Source: Microbacterium trichothecenolyticum
GTDB lineage: Bacteria > Actinomycetota > Actinomycetes > Actinomycetales > Microbacteriaceae
Assembly (NCBI RefSeq): GCF_000956465.1
Contig: NZ_JYJA01000019.1
Coordinates: 1-61,790 of the forward strand
Length of the DNA stretch: 61,790 nucleotides
Direction of reading: 5' to 3'
The translations under genes were made by a program, and so were the position numbers. The notes under the pieces were generated by a model. The model made no database searches. It had not been told where the DNA came from and worked only from the letters and a program-made list of their open reading frames with translations. Below, piece after piece: positions 44,977 through 53,301 of the stretch (position 1 is the first letter of the stretch; each line of letters opens with the position of its first letter).

Positions 44977-45693
44977 ATGACCGATGCCCCGCTGCAGGAG
45001 GTGCGCAAGGCCGTCTACCGGCCGGTGCGCGAGGGCAACGCGCTCGAGGACACCGTCGCGCGGCTGGTGCAGACGATCCGGCTCGGTGTCGTCGCGCCGG
45101 GGGAGTCGCTCCCATCCGAGCGGGAGCTCGCCGTGCTCTACGCGGTGAGTCGCGACACCGTGCGCGAGGCGATCCGCGAGCTCGCGGACACCGGCTACCT
45201 CGTGCGTCGCCGGGGCCGCTACGGCGGCACGTTCGTCGCCGACCCGCTGCCGCAGCCGCCACACCCCCGCGACGTCACGACCGCCGAGCTCGAGGACGTC
45301 CTCGGGCTTCGCCGCGTGCTCGAGGCGGGCGCGGCGCGTGCGGCAGCCGGACGCACGCTCGACGCCGCCGCCCGCGACGAGCTCTGGGCGCGGTACGAGG
45401 TCGTGGCCGAGGCATCCGAATCCGACTATCGCCGGCTCGACACCCTGCTCCACCTGACGATCGCCGAGCTCGCCGCCATCCCGTCGCTCGTCGCGCTCGC
45501 CGCCGAGAACCGCGCGCGCGTGAACGAGTGGCTCGACACCTTCCCGCTGCTGCCGCGCAACATCGAGCACTCCAACGTGCAGCACGAGCGCATCGTGACC
45601 GCGATCCTCGCGGGGCGACCGGATGCTGCGGAAGCCGCGATCCTCGAACACCTGGCCGGTTCCGAGGCTCTGCTGCGCGGCTTCCTCGCCTGA
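44977..45693 (+). CDS. GntR/FadR-family (FCD) transcriptional regulator
   Basis: A 238-aa regulator. The winged helix is LPSERELAVLYAVSRDTVREAIRELADTGYL-like (seen as SLPSERELAVLYAVSRDTV), followed by LVRRRGRYGGTFV. The C-terminal FCD domain begins near DVLGLRRVLEAGAARAAA. It should control the ethanolamine cluster in response to a pathway metabolite. TAAGGT ends six bases before the ATG, so it is probably leaderless. Confidence 0.9.
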   Translation: MTDAPLQEVRKAVYRPVREGNALEDTVARLVQTIRLGVVAPGESLPSERELAVLYAVSRDTVREAIRELADTGYLVRRRGRYGGTFVADPLPQPPHPRDVTTAELEDVLGLRRVLEAGAARAAAGRTLDAAARDELWARYEVVAEASESDYRRLDTLLHLTIAELAAIPSLVALAAENRARVNEWLDTFPLLPRNIEHSNVQHERIVTAILAGRPDAAEAAILEHLAGSEALLRGFLA

Positions 45694-45745
45694 GCCGCTC
45701 CCGGTCCGGGGAGAGCGGCGGCGAGCGGGCGATTACGCTGGACGG

Positions 45746-46156
45746 GTGGCAGGCAAGAAGCGCGCGAACAAGGCGAAGGAACCGCTCGAGTTCCGCAACA
45801 CGCAGCTCGGCGACGCGCTCCAGACGCAGGACATGGCCGCGGTCGCCTTCGCGCTGCGCCACGGGCCCACCGTCGTCCCGCTGATGCGTCCCGGACACCG
45901 CGACAACCCACTCGATGTCGGCGAGGTCTGGACGTACCGCGACGCGAAGACCGGCGACGTCGCGCTGCTGCTGTTCAGCGACGCCGCACACAAGCCCGAG
46001 ACGCTGCCGCCGGGAGTCGCGCTGCAATCGCCGAGTTGGCTGCGCGCCTTCCTCGGCGCGCACGAGGACGAGATCACCACCGTCTTCTTCGACATCGCCG
46101 GACCACACCCTCTGCAGGCGTCGCCCACCGACCTCATCGCCGCACTCGACGCCTGA
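45746..46156 (+). CDS. Conserved hypothetical protein (SseB-like)
   Basis: A 136-aa soluble protein with a Lys-rich start (GKKRANKAKEPLEF). The rest (FALRHGPTVVPLMRPG, EVWTYRDAKTGDVALLLFSD, FLGAHEDEITTVFFDIAGP) is reminiscent of SseB-type domains, but this is a weak resemblance. GTG 45746 is six bases after TACGCT, the same leader as at 36347. Function unknown. Confidence 0.6.
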   Translation: MAGKKRANKAKEPLEFRNTQLGDALQTQDMAAVAFALRHGPTVVPLMRPGHRDNPLDVGEVWTYRDAKTGDVALLLFSDAAHKPETLPPGVALQSPSWLRAFLGAHEDEITTVFFDIAGPHPLQASPTDLIAALDA

Positions 46157-46193
46157 CTCCGGCGTCCCGCCTCCCGGGCCACGTTCGTGTCGA

Positions 46194-46268
46194 CCAGATC
46201 AGGAGATCCGGCGAGAACCGGACGATCGGGCGCGAAAGTTCCTGTCTCCGCCAGGTCTCCTGATCTGG
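46194..46268. repeat. 75-bp inverted-repeat element (REP/MITE-like)
   Basis: CCAGATCAGGAGA (46194-46206) and TCTCCTGATCTGG (46256-46268) are perfect 13-bp inverted ends of a 75-base segment between two genes. It could be a REP-like dispersed repeat or a terminator for the preceding gene. Confidence 0.55.
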
Positions 46269-46357
46269 CAAGAGGGGGCGCCGGACGGATGCCTCGACCC
46301 GGCGACACTCCGGGCGAAGGGTTTGCGCGACGCGGGACCACGGGGCAGACTCGCCGG

Positions 46358-46462
46358 GTGGAATTCCTGCTGGTCGGAATCGTGTGCGCGGCTGGACTCG
46401 TGATCCCCATCGTGCTGGGATTCGCCGACCCGGAGCGTCGCCGGCGGCCTCGCGGTCGCTGA
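46358..46462 (+). CDS. 34-residue single-span membrane protein
   Basis: GTG 46358 opens a short frame: EFLLVGIVCAAGLVIPIVLG, then a basic end ([13 protein letters not shown]). This is a good single-span protein with positive residues inside. CAGACT lies six bases before the GTG, the leaderless spacing used by neighbours. A longer upstream reading is arginine-rich and looks non-coding. It is convergent with radA. Confidence 0.5.
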   Translation: MEFLLVGIVCAAGLVIPIVLGFADPERRRRPRGR

Positions 46463-46477
46463 GCGCGTCGCCGCTGC

Positions 46478-47848
46478 TCAGAACTCGGGGATGTCCTCGC
46501 CGGGGCGGCCCTTCGAGCGCGCCCGCACGTCGCTGACGGCGCCGCCCAGCGACCCCGAGCGGTGGTCGATCACGTCCCGATAGCCGAGGCGGGCTCCTTC
46601 GCTGCGCCGCTGTGCGGCCTGGGTGACGGGACGCACCTCGCCCGCCAGACTCAGCTCGCCGACGACGGCGATATGCCGCGGGATCGTCCAGCCCTCGACC
46701 GCGCTGGCGACCGCGAGCGCGATGGCGAGGTCGGCCGCCGGTTCGGCGAATCTCACACCGCCGACCGTCGAGACGTAGACGTCCTGGTCGGAGGTCTTGA
46801 TCCGCATCCGCTTCTCGAGCACCGCGAGCACGGTCGCGACGCGCGCGGCATCGACGCCGTTCACGATGCGCCGCGGGTTGCCCGACTTGCTGTCGATGGT
46901 GAGCGCCTGCACCTCGACCGGCAGCGCGCGGCGGCCCTCGAGCGCGATCGACACGCACGTGCCGGGCTCGGTGCTGCCGTGCCCGAGGAACAGCGCGCTG
47001 GGGTCGGGCACCTCGGCGATGCCGGCGCCGGTCATGTCGAAGCATCCGACCTCGTCCGTGGGGCCGAAGCGGTTCTTGAGCGCGCGCACGAACCGCAGCG
47101 ACGTCTGCCGGTCGCCCTCGAACTGGCAGACCACGTCGACCAGGTGCTCGAGGATGCGAGGCCCCGCGATCGAGCCGTCTTTTGTCACGTGACCCACGAT
47201 GATCGTCGGCAGCCCGCGGTCCTTCGCGACGCGGATGAGCGTCGCGGCGACCTCGCGCACCTGCGACGGATGCCCGGCCATGCCCTCGGACAGTGCCGAC
47301 GACACCGTCTGCACCGAGTCGACGATGAGGAGGTCGGGCGTCACGTCGTCGACGTGGCCGAGGATCGTCGCCAGGTCGGTCTCGCTCGCGAGGTACAGCT
47401 CGTCGTGGAGAGCGCCGGTGCGTTCGGCGCGCAGCCGCACCTGTGCCGTCGATTCCTCGGCGCTCGCGTAGAGCACGCGGCGCCCGGCCTGCGCCGACCG
47501 TGCGGCGACCTCGAGCAGCAGCGTCGACTTGCCGACGCCCGGTTCGCCCGAGAGGAGGATGGCGGCCCCGGGCACGAGCCCGCCGCCGAGCACGCGGTCG
47601 AACTCGCCCACGCCGGAGGTGCGCCGCGGGGCGTCGGAGGTGTCGATGCGGGTGATCGGCTGCGCCGCGCGCCCCGTCCCGGGAGACACCGGCGTGACCG
47701 ACCGGAGGATGCCGGTCTGTTCGGCGGCCTCGACCACGGTGCCCCACTGCTGGCACTCGCCACAGCGCCCGACCCACTTGAGCGTGGTCCAGCCGCACTC
47801 GGTGCACCGATAGGGGGCGGTCTGCGTCGGGCGTCGGGCGGCGGGCAT
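46478..47848 (-). CDS. radA: DNA repair protein RadA
   Basis: A 456-aa RecA-like ATPase that drives branch migration in recombination. The zinc finger uses Cys15, Cys18, Cys29 and Cys32. Walker A is GEPGVGKS (101-108). The RadA-specific KNRFG motif (LKNRFGPTDE, near 261) and the C-terminal Lon-like domain (GGVRFAEPAADLAIALAVAS) are present. On the minus strand TAGGCT ends six bases before the ATG, so it is probably leaderless. Confidence 0.95.
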   Translation of the reverse strand: MPAARRPTQTAPYRCTECGWTTLKWVGRCGECQQWGTVVEAAEQTGILRSVTPVSPGTGRAAQPITRIDTSDAPRRTSGVGEFDRVLGGGLVPGAAILLSGEPGVGKSTLLLEVAARSAQAGRRVLYASAEESTAQVRLRAERTGALHDELYLASETDLATILGHVDDVTPDLLIVDSVQTVSSALSEGMAGHPSQVREVAATLIRVAKDRGLPTIIVGHVTKDGSIAGPRILEHLVDVVCQFEGDRQTSLRFVRALKNRFGPTDEVGCFDMTGAGIAEVPDPSALFLGHGSTEPGTCVSIALEGRRALPVEVQALTIDSKSGNPRRIVNGVDAARVATVLAVLEKRMRIKTSDQDVYVSTVGGVRFAEPAADLAIALAVASAVEGWTIPRHIAVVGELSLAGEVRPVTQAAQRRSEGARLGYRDVIDHRSGSLGGAVSDVRARSKGRPGEDIPEF

Positions 47849-47944
47849 GCGATGAGCCTACGTCCGCCCCGCGACATCGCCGGCGAGCCCCGCTGAGCCG
47901 CGCGGGACGAAAGCGAGCTGTCGCAGCATCCGTCGCCCGGATCC

Positions 47945-47960
47945 GTTACACGGGCGAAAC
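47945..47960 (+). promoter_or_regulatory. GlnR-type box before the UAAP/carboxylase operon
   Basis: GTTAC-ACGGGC-GAAAC matches the actinobacterial GlnR half-consensus GTnAC-n6-GAAAC exactly. It lies 82 bases before the first gene. The same box, with matching flanks, occurs before the permease at 55719. Confidence 0.7.
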
Positions 47961-48003
47961 GAGGGCACAATCGCGCCGACACGGGGCCGCCCCATACTTC
48001 GAA

Positions 48004-48023
48004 TACCTGTCGTTCGACAGATA
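48004..48023. promoter_or_regulatory. Shared palindromic operator, copy 1
   Basis: TACCTGTCGTTCGACAGATA is a 20-bp near-palindrome between the GlnR-type box and the start codon at 48042. It matches 55785-55804 at 15 of 20 positions. Confidence 0.55.
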
Positions 48024-48041
48024 TAGGTAGGAGCCCCGGGA

Positions 48042-48878
48042 ATGACCACACTCCACGTCACCGACACCGTCGGCAACGCCCGCGCCGATGCCCGCGCGCA
48101 GACCGGCCTGACCAGCGACTTCATGCCCTACCTGCCGGCATCCTCCTCTCCCTATGTCCCCGCCGGCGTCGACCCGGCCACGCTCACGTGGGCCGAGACG
48201 GTCGCACCTGGCGGCTACACCCACCGCGTGATCGCCCGGGGCACCCACCTGCGTCTTGACGACCCGGCCGGCGACGCCAACGCGCACGTGCTGCTGTTCA
48301 ATGCCGACGAGCCGTGGGAACGCCTGAACGTCGCCGACACCGTCAAGATCCCGTGGCAGGCCTACCTCGGGGCGGGGCATCCCCTGCTCTCAGGCGACGG
48401 CCGTGCGCTCGCCACGATCGTCGCCGACACCTCGGGGCGGCATGACGCACTGTTCGGAACGTCGACGGATGCTGCGAACCTGGCGCGGTTCGGCGATGCA
48501 CGTCCGGAGGGCCCGGCGCCGTCAGGCCGTGCGCTGTTCCTCAAGGCGGCCGCGAAGCACGGCCTCGCCCCGCGCGACCTGCCGCCGAGCATCTCGTTCT
48601 TCCAGGGCGTGAGGGTCGGACCGGACGGTGCGATCGAGTGGCTCGGGTCAGCCGGACCCGGCACCTCGGTCACGCTCGTGGCCGAACTGCCGCTCATCGT
48701 GCTCATAGCGAACGTCATGCATCCCGCCGATCCGGCGCCCGGCTACCGCAGCGGCCCGCTGCGCGTGCACGCGTGGCGCGGCTCGCCGACGCTGCCCGGC
48801 AGCCCGCGATTCGACGCCTCGCCCGAGTCGCGCCGTGCCTACCTGAACACCCTCGACTACGCGGAGGCCCGCGCATGA
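48042..48878 (+). CDS. DUF1989 protein UAAP1 (probable carboxyguanidine deiminase subunit)
   Basis: A 278-aa urea amidolyase-associated protein. WAETVAPGGYTHRVIARGTHLRL, NADEPWERLNVADTVKIPWQ and SISFFQGVRV follow the DUF1989 pattern. Such proteins were named for urea metabolism but were later shown in other bacteria to form, with UAAP2, a deiminase that converts carboxyguanidine to allophanate and ammonia. That role fits this operon (carboxylase and allophanate hydrolase follow). TAGGTAGGAG lies upstream. It overlaps the next gene by ATGA. Confidence 0.85.
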   Translation: MTTLHVTDTVGNARADARAQTGLTSDFMPYLPASSSPYVPAGVDPATLTWAETVAPGGYTHRVIARGTHLRLDDPAGDANAHVLLFNADEPWERLNVADTVKIPWQAYLGAGHPLLSGDGRALATIVADTSGRHDALFGTSTDAANLARFGDARPEGPAPSGRALFLKAAAKHGLAPRDLPPSISFFQGVRVGPDGAIEWLGSAGPGTSVTLVAELPLIVLIANVMHPADPAPGYRSGPLRVHAWRGSPTLPGSPRFDASPESRRAYLNTLDYAEARA

Positions 48879-49609
48879 CCCTCGTCGCAACCCCCTTCGA
48901 AAGCGCGGTGCCCGTCGGCGCCGTCGCCGCTCCCGACTCGCTGCTGGACTGGAGTTCGAGTGCCGTCCCCGGCCGCGTCGTCGCGGACGAGCGCATCGTG
49001 TCCAACGCGTCGTGGTCGGCCGTCGTCGCCGCCGGCAATGTGCTCACCATCGTCGACGTCGGCGGCAACCAGTCAGCGGACTTCCTCGTGTACGACGCCC
49101 ACGACACGGCGCACCGCTACAGCGCGCCCGACACCCTCGTCGCGCAGGGCAACGCCTACCTGCGCGAGGGGTCGGTGCTGCTCTCGAACGAGTCGCTGCC
49201 GCTCATGACCGTCGTGGTGAACGAGATCGACCGTCAGGACACCATCGGGGGAGCGTGCTCCAAGGAGTCCAACACGCTGCGCTACGGGCACCACGTCGCG
49301 TTCCAGCACGCGTGCCGCGAGAACTTCCTCACCGAGGCGGCGGTGCACGGGCTCGGCGCGCGCGACCTCGTCTCGAACATCAACTGGTTCATGAACGTCC
49401 CCGTCGAGGCCGACGGCAGCCTCGGCATCGTCGACGGCATGAGCGCCCCCGGCAAACGCGTTGCGCTGCGCGCCGAGCGCGACGTTCTCGTGATCGTGTC
49501 GAACTGCCCGCAGATGAACAACCCCTGCAACGACTTCAACCCCACGCCGCTGCGCGTGATCACGGTCGAGCCGCGCGAGGCGGCCGGCACCGAGGAGGCC
49601 TCCCGATGA
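48875..49609 (+). CDS. DUF1989 protein UAAP2 (probable carboxyguanidine deiminase subunit)
   Basis: A 244-aa partner of UAAP1. Family motifs are VDVGGNQSADFLVYDA, SNESLPLMTVVV, DTIGGACSKESNTLRYG and NINWFMNVPV. NCPQMNNPCNDFNPTP ends the domain; its cysteines and Asp/Asn residues are usual for DUF1989. The start overlaps UAAP1 and the stop overlaps the carboxylase (both ATGA), so all are translated together. Confidence 0.87.
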   Translation: MTLVATPFESAVPVGAVAAPDSLLDWSSSAVPGRVVADERIVSNASWSAVVAAGNVLTIVDVGGNQSADFLVYDAHDTAHRYSAPDTLVAQGNAYLREGSVLLSNESLPLMTVVVNEIDRQDTIGGACSKESNTLRYGHHVAFQHACRENFLTEAAVHGLGARDLVSNINWFMNVPVEADGSLGIVDGMSAPGKRVALRAERDVLVIVSNCPQMNNPCNDFNPTPLRVITVEPREAAGTEEASR

Positions 49610-52600
49610 CCGCTCTCTCGCGCGACACCGTCCTGATCGCCAACCGCGGCGAGATCGCGCGGCGCGTCATCCGCTCGGCCCGCGACCTCGGCATGCGCAC
49701 CGTCGCCGTGTACTCCGACGCCGATCGCGCCGCGCCGCACGTGCGCGAGGCCGACGAGGCGGTGCGCCTCGGCCCGGCCGCGCCCAAGGAGTCGTACCTC
49801 CGCGCCGACGCCGTGCTCGAGGCGGCGCTCAACGCCGGCGCCGGGCTCATCCACCCCGGCTACGGGTTCCTGTCCGAGAACCTCGCGTTCGCGGCGGCCG
49901 TCGAGGGGGCGGGCATCGGGTTCGTCGGGCCTTCGGCAGACCACATCGCCGCGTTCGGCGAGAAGCACACGGCCCGTGAGCTCGCGCAGCGCGCGGGGGT
50001 GCCCATGCTCCACGGCACGGGCCTGCTCGCCGACGCCGACGAGGCCGTCGCGGCCGCCGACGCGATCGGCTACCCCGTCATGGTGAAGGCCACCGGCGGT
50101 GGTGGTGGCATCGGCATGCAGGCGTGCTTCAGCGCCACCGAGGTGCGCGACGCCTTCGCCCGGGTCGCGGCGCTCGCCGCGGCGAACTTCGGGTCTACGG
50201 GCATCTTCCTCGAGCGCTTCGTGCGCCCCGCCCGTCACGTCGAGGTGCAGCTGTTCGGCGACGGCGAGGGCCGCGTCGCGGTGTTCGGCGACCGCGACTG
50301 CTCGCTCCAGCGCCGCAACCAGAAGGTCATCGAAGAGGCGCCCGCGCCCGCCCTGCCCGCCCACGTGCGCGACCTGCTGCACCGATCGGCGCGTGAGCTC
50401 GCAGCATCCGTCTCCTATCGGAGTGCCGGCACCGTCGAGTTCGTGTACGACCCGGTGCGTGAGGAGGCGTCGTTCCTCGAGGTGAACACGCGCCTGCAGG
50501 TCGAGCATCCCGTCACCGAGGAGGTGTTCGGGGTCGACCTGGTCGCGATGATGCTCACCCTCGCCCGCGACGGTGCATCGGGGCTTGCCGAAGACGTGTT
50601 CACGCGGGAATGGATGCCGCGGGGATTCGCCGTCGAAGCGCGCGTGTACGCCGAGGACCCGGGCAAGAGCTCGCTGCCCTCGACGGGTCTCGTGACGCGT
50701 GCCGCGTTCCCCGGCCAGGGTGCGGAGGCGATCGCCGGGGTGCGGATCGACGGCTGGGTCGAGGACGGCACCGAGGTCACGGCGTCTTACGACCCCATGC
50801 TCGCGAAGGTGATCGCGCACGCCGGCGACCGGCCCGCGGCGCTCGAGCTGCTCGGCCATGCGCTCGACGCCAGCCGCGTCGACGGCATCGTCACGAACCT
50901 CGGGATGCTGCGCGCGCTCGCCGAGACACCCGCGCTTGTCGACGCGACCCACAGCACCTCCACCCTCGACGTCACCGAGGATCCCGATCCGCGCATCGAC
51001 GTCATCGCGCCCGGTGCGATGACCACCGTGCAGGACCTTCCCGGTCGCGTCGGGTACTGGCAGATCGGCGTACCGCCGAGCGGCCCGTTCGACCGCGTGT
51101 CGTTCTCCGAGGCGAACCTCGCCGTCGGCAACCCCGAAGGCGCACCCGCGCTCGAGATCACGCTCACCGGGCCGACCCTGCGGTTCTCGCACGCCGCGGT
51201 CGTCGCCGTCACCGGCGCTCCCGCCGCGGTCACGGTCGACGGCGAGCGCGTGCCGCTGTGGGAGCCGGTGCGTGTGCCTGCCGGTGCGACGCTGGCGATC
51301 GGGCCCGCGAGCGGCCCGGGGCTTCGGACCTATGTCGCCCTGCGCGGCGGTCTCGACGTGCCGGCCTACCTCGGCAGCGCGTCGACCTTCACGCTCGGCG
51401 GCTTCGGTGGCCACGGCGGCCGGGCGCTCCTGGCCGGCGACGTGCTGCGCCTGGGCGGCGTCGAGGCGCCGGTGGTCGACGCCGAGCTCGGCGACGAGAC
51501 CCCGGCCGACCGCCGCCCGGCGCTCACCGACGCGTGGACCATCGGTGTGACCGAGGGTCCGCACGCCGCGCCCGAGTTCTTCACCCGCGACGACCTCGAT
51601 GCGTTCTACGCCACCGACTACGAGGTGCACCTGAACTCGGCGCGCACCGGCGTGCGGCTCATCGGGCCGAAGCCGCGCTGGGCCCGGCCCGACGGGGGAG
51701 AGGCGGGGCTGCATCCGTCGAACATCCACGACACCCCGTATGCCGTGGGCGCGATCGACTTCACCGGTGACACCCCGATCATCCTCGGGCCCGACGGCCC
51801 GTCGCTGGGCGGATTCGTGTGCCCGGCCGTGGTGGCGAGCGGCGAGCTCTGGAAGGTGGGACAGTTGCGCCCCGGCGACCGCGTGCGGTTCGTGCCGGTC
51901 CTCGAGGCCGAGGCGCCGTCGCTCATCACGCGGCGCGCCGCCCCGACGCTCCTCACTGCGGGCGGCGACGGCGATGACGGCGTATACGCGCGCCGCGCGG
52001 AGACCGAGACGGGTCCGAGCGTCACCTATCGCCGCGACGGCGATGACGGCGTATACGCGCGCCGCGCGGAGACCGAGACGGGTCCGAGCGTCACCTATCG
52101 CCGCGACGGCGACTCCAACGTGCTCGTGGAGTACGGCCCGATGCAGCTCGACCTCGCGCTGCGCATGCGCATCCACGCTCTGCAGGAGACGCTGGCCGCG
52201 CACGCCCCGAAGGGCATCGTCGACGTCACCCCCGGCATCCGTTCCCTCCAGGTCCACACCGACCCGGACGTCCTGCCCGCGTCCAAGATGGCGGCGCTCC
52301 TGCAGGAGCTGGAGGCCGAGGTGCCGCCCACGAGCGAGCTCGTCGTGCCCTCGCGCACGGTGCGCCTGCCACTCAGCTGGGACGATCCCGCGACGCGGCT
52401 GGCGATCGAGCGGTACATGAACGGCGTCCGCAACGACGCCCCGTGGACCCCGTGGAACATCGAGTTCATCCGCCGCATCAACGGCCTCGACTCGGTCGAC
52501 GACGTGTTCCGCACCGTGTTCGACGCGAGCTATCTCGTGCTGGGACTCGGCGACGTGTACCTCGGCGCCCCGGTGGCGACCCCCCTCGACCCGCGCCACC

Positions 52601-53301
52601 GGCTCGTCACGACCAAGTACAACCCCGCCCGCACCTGGACCGCCGAGAACTCCGTCGGCATCGGCGGCGCGTACATGTGCATCTACGGCATGGAGGGCCC
52701 GGGCGGCTACCAGTTCGTCGGCCGCACCGTGCAGATCTGGAACCGCTTCCGCCGCGGCGGGCTGTTCCAGGAGAACCCGTGGGCGCTGCGCTTCTTCGAC
52801 CGCATCGAGTGGTACCCGGTCTCGGCCGAGGAGCTGCTCGAGCTGCGCGCCGAGACCGACGCCGGCCGCGGCGAGTACGAGACCGTCGACGGCACCTTCT
52901 CGATCGCCGAGTACTCGCGGTTCCTCGACGACAACGCCGCCTCGATCTCGCAGTTCCGCGATCGCCAGAGCGCGGCGTTCGCCGAGGAGCGGGAGCGCTG
53001 GCGCCTCGCGGGCGAGTTCGAGCGCTCGGACGAGCCGCCCGCACCGCCGGCTCCCGCCGAGATCACGATCCCCGACGGTGCCGAGCCGGTGTACGCGCCG
53101 TTCGCCTCGACGGTGTGGCAGCTGTCGGTCGACGTCGGCAGTGCGGTCGCCGCGGGCGATCCGATCCTGTCGGTCGAGGCCATGAAGATGGAGTCCAAGG
53201 TCGTCGCTCCGCGCGCGGGCCGAGTGCTCGAGCTGTACGCCTCACCCGGAGAGCAGGTCGTCCCGGGTCAGATCCTCGCCGCGATCGGAGCACACGCATG
53301 A
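49606..53301 (+). CDS. Biotin-dependent urea/guanidine carboxylase
   Basis: A 1231-aa multidomain enzyme that carboxylates urea to allophanate or guanidine to carboxyguanidine, using ATP and bicarbonate. Residues 1-450 are biotin carboxylase (LIANRGEIARRVIRSA, KATGGGGGIGMQ, EVNTRLQVEHPVTE). About 465-780 is the KipA/AHS2 and about 840-1060 the KipI/AHS1 carboxyltransferase part (IDVIAPGAMTTVQDLPGR; LHPSNIHDTPYAVGAIDF). The C-terminal carrier domain has biotinyl-Lys1194 in VEAMKMES. Residues 788-833 are a perfect tandem duplication of 23 residues. With two DUF1989 genes upstream, guanidine is a strong candidate substrate. The long upstream reading is a shadow. Confidence 0.9.
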   Translation: MTALSRDTVLIANRGEIARRVIRSARDLGMRTVAVYSDADRAAPHVREADEAVRLGPAAPKESYLRADAVLEAALNAGAGLIHPGYGFLSENLAFAAAVEGAGIGFVGPSADHIAAFGEKHTARELAQRAGVPMLHGTGLLADADEAVAAADAIGYPVMVKATGGGGGIGMQACFSATEVRDAFARVAALAAANFGSTGIFLERFVRPARHVEVQLFGDGEGRVAVFGDRDCSLQRRNQKVIEEAPAPALPAHVRDLLHRSARELAASVSYRSAGTVEFVYDPVREEASFLEVNTRLQVEHPVTEEVFGVDLVAMMLTLARDGASGLAEDVFTREWMPRGFAVEARVYAEDPGKSSLPSTGLVTRAAFPGQGAEAIAGVRIDGWVEDGTEVTASYDPMLAKVIAHAGDRPAALELLGHALDASRVDGIVTNLGMLRALAETPALVDATHSTSTLDVTEDPDPRIDVIAPGAMTTVQDLPGRVGYWQIGVPPSGPFDRVSFSEANLAVGNPEGAPALEITLTGPTLRFSHAAVVAVTGAPAAVTVDGERVPLWEPVRVPAGATLAIGPASGPGLRTYVALRGGLDVPAYLGSASTFTLGGFGGHGGRALLAGDVLRLGGVEAPVVDAELGDETPADRRPALTDAWTIGVTEGPHAAPEFFTRDDLDAFYATDYEVHLNSARTGVRLIGPKPRWARPDGGEAGLHPSNIHDTPYAVGAIDFTGDTPIILGPDGPSLGGFVCPAVVASGELWKVGQLRPGDRVRFVPVLEAEAPSLITRRAAPTLLTAGGDGDDGVYARRAETETGPSVTYRRDGDDGVYARRAETETGPSVTYRRDGDSNVLVEYGPMQLDLALRMRIHALQETLAAHAPKGIVDVTPGIRSLQVHTDPDVLPASKMAALLQELEAEVPPTSELVVPSRTVRLPLSWDDPATRLAIERYMNGVRNDAPWTPWNIEFIRRINGLDSVDDVFRTVFDASYLVLGLGDVYLGAPVATPLDPRHRLVTTKYNPARTWTAENSVGIGGAYMCIYGMEGPGGYQFVGRTVQIWNRFRRGGLFQENPWALRFFDRIEWYPVSAEELLELRAETDAGRGEYETVDGTFSIAEYSRFLDDNAASISQFRDRQSAAFAEERERWRLAGEFERSDEPPAPPAPAEITIPDGAEPVYAPFASTVWQLSVDVGSAVAAGDPILSVEAMKMESKVVAPRAGRVLELYASPGEQVVPGQILAAIGAHA
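51967..52104 (+). repeat. Perfect 69-bp tandem duplication inside the carboxylase gene
   Basis: 51967-52035 and 52036-52104 are identical and in frame. Each encodes 23 residues, DGDDGVYARRAETETGPSVT plus YRR. A third partial copy (GACGGCGA) starts at 52105. The duplication lies in the linker between the two carboxyltransferase domains. Confidence 0.9.

Noticed and set aside
49282..52599. 1105-residue minus-strand frame opposite the carboxylase
   Set aside because: Codon pattern mirrors the plus-strand gene, and no domain is recognisable.
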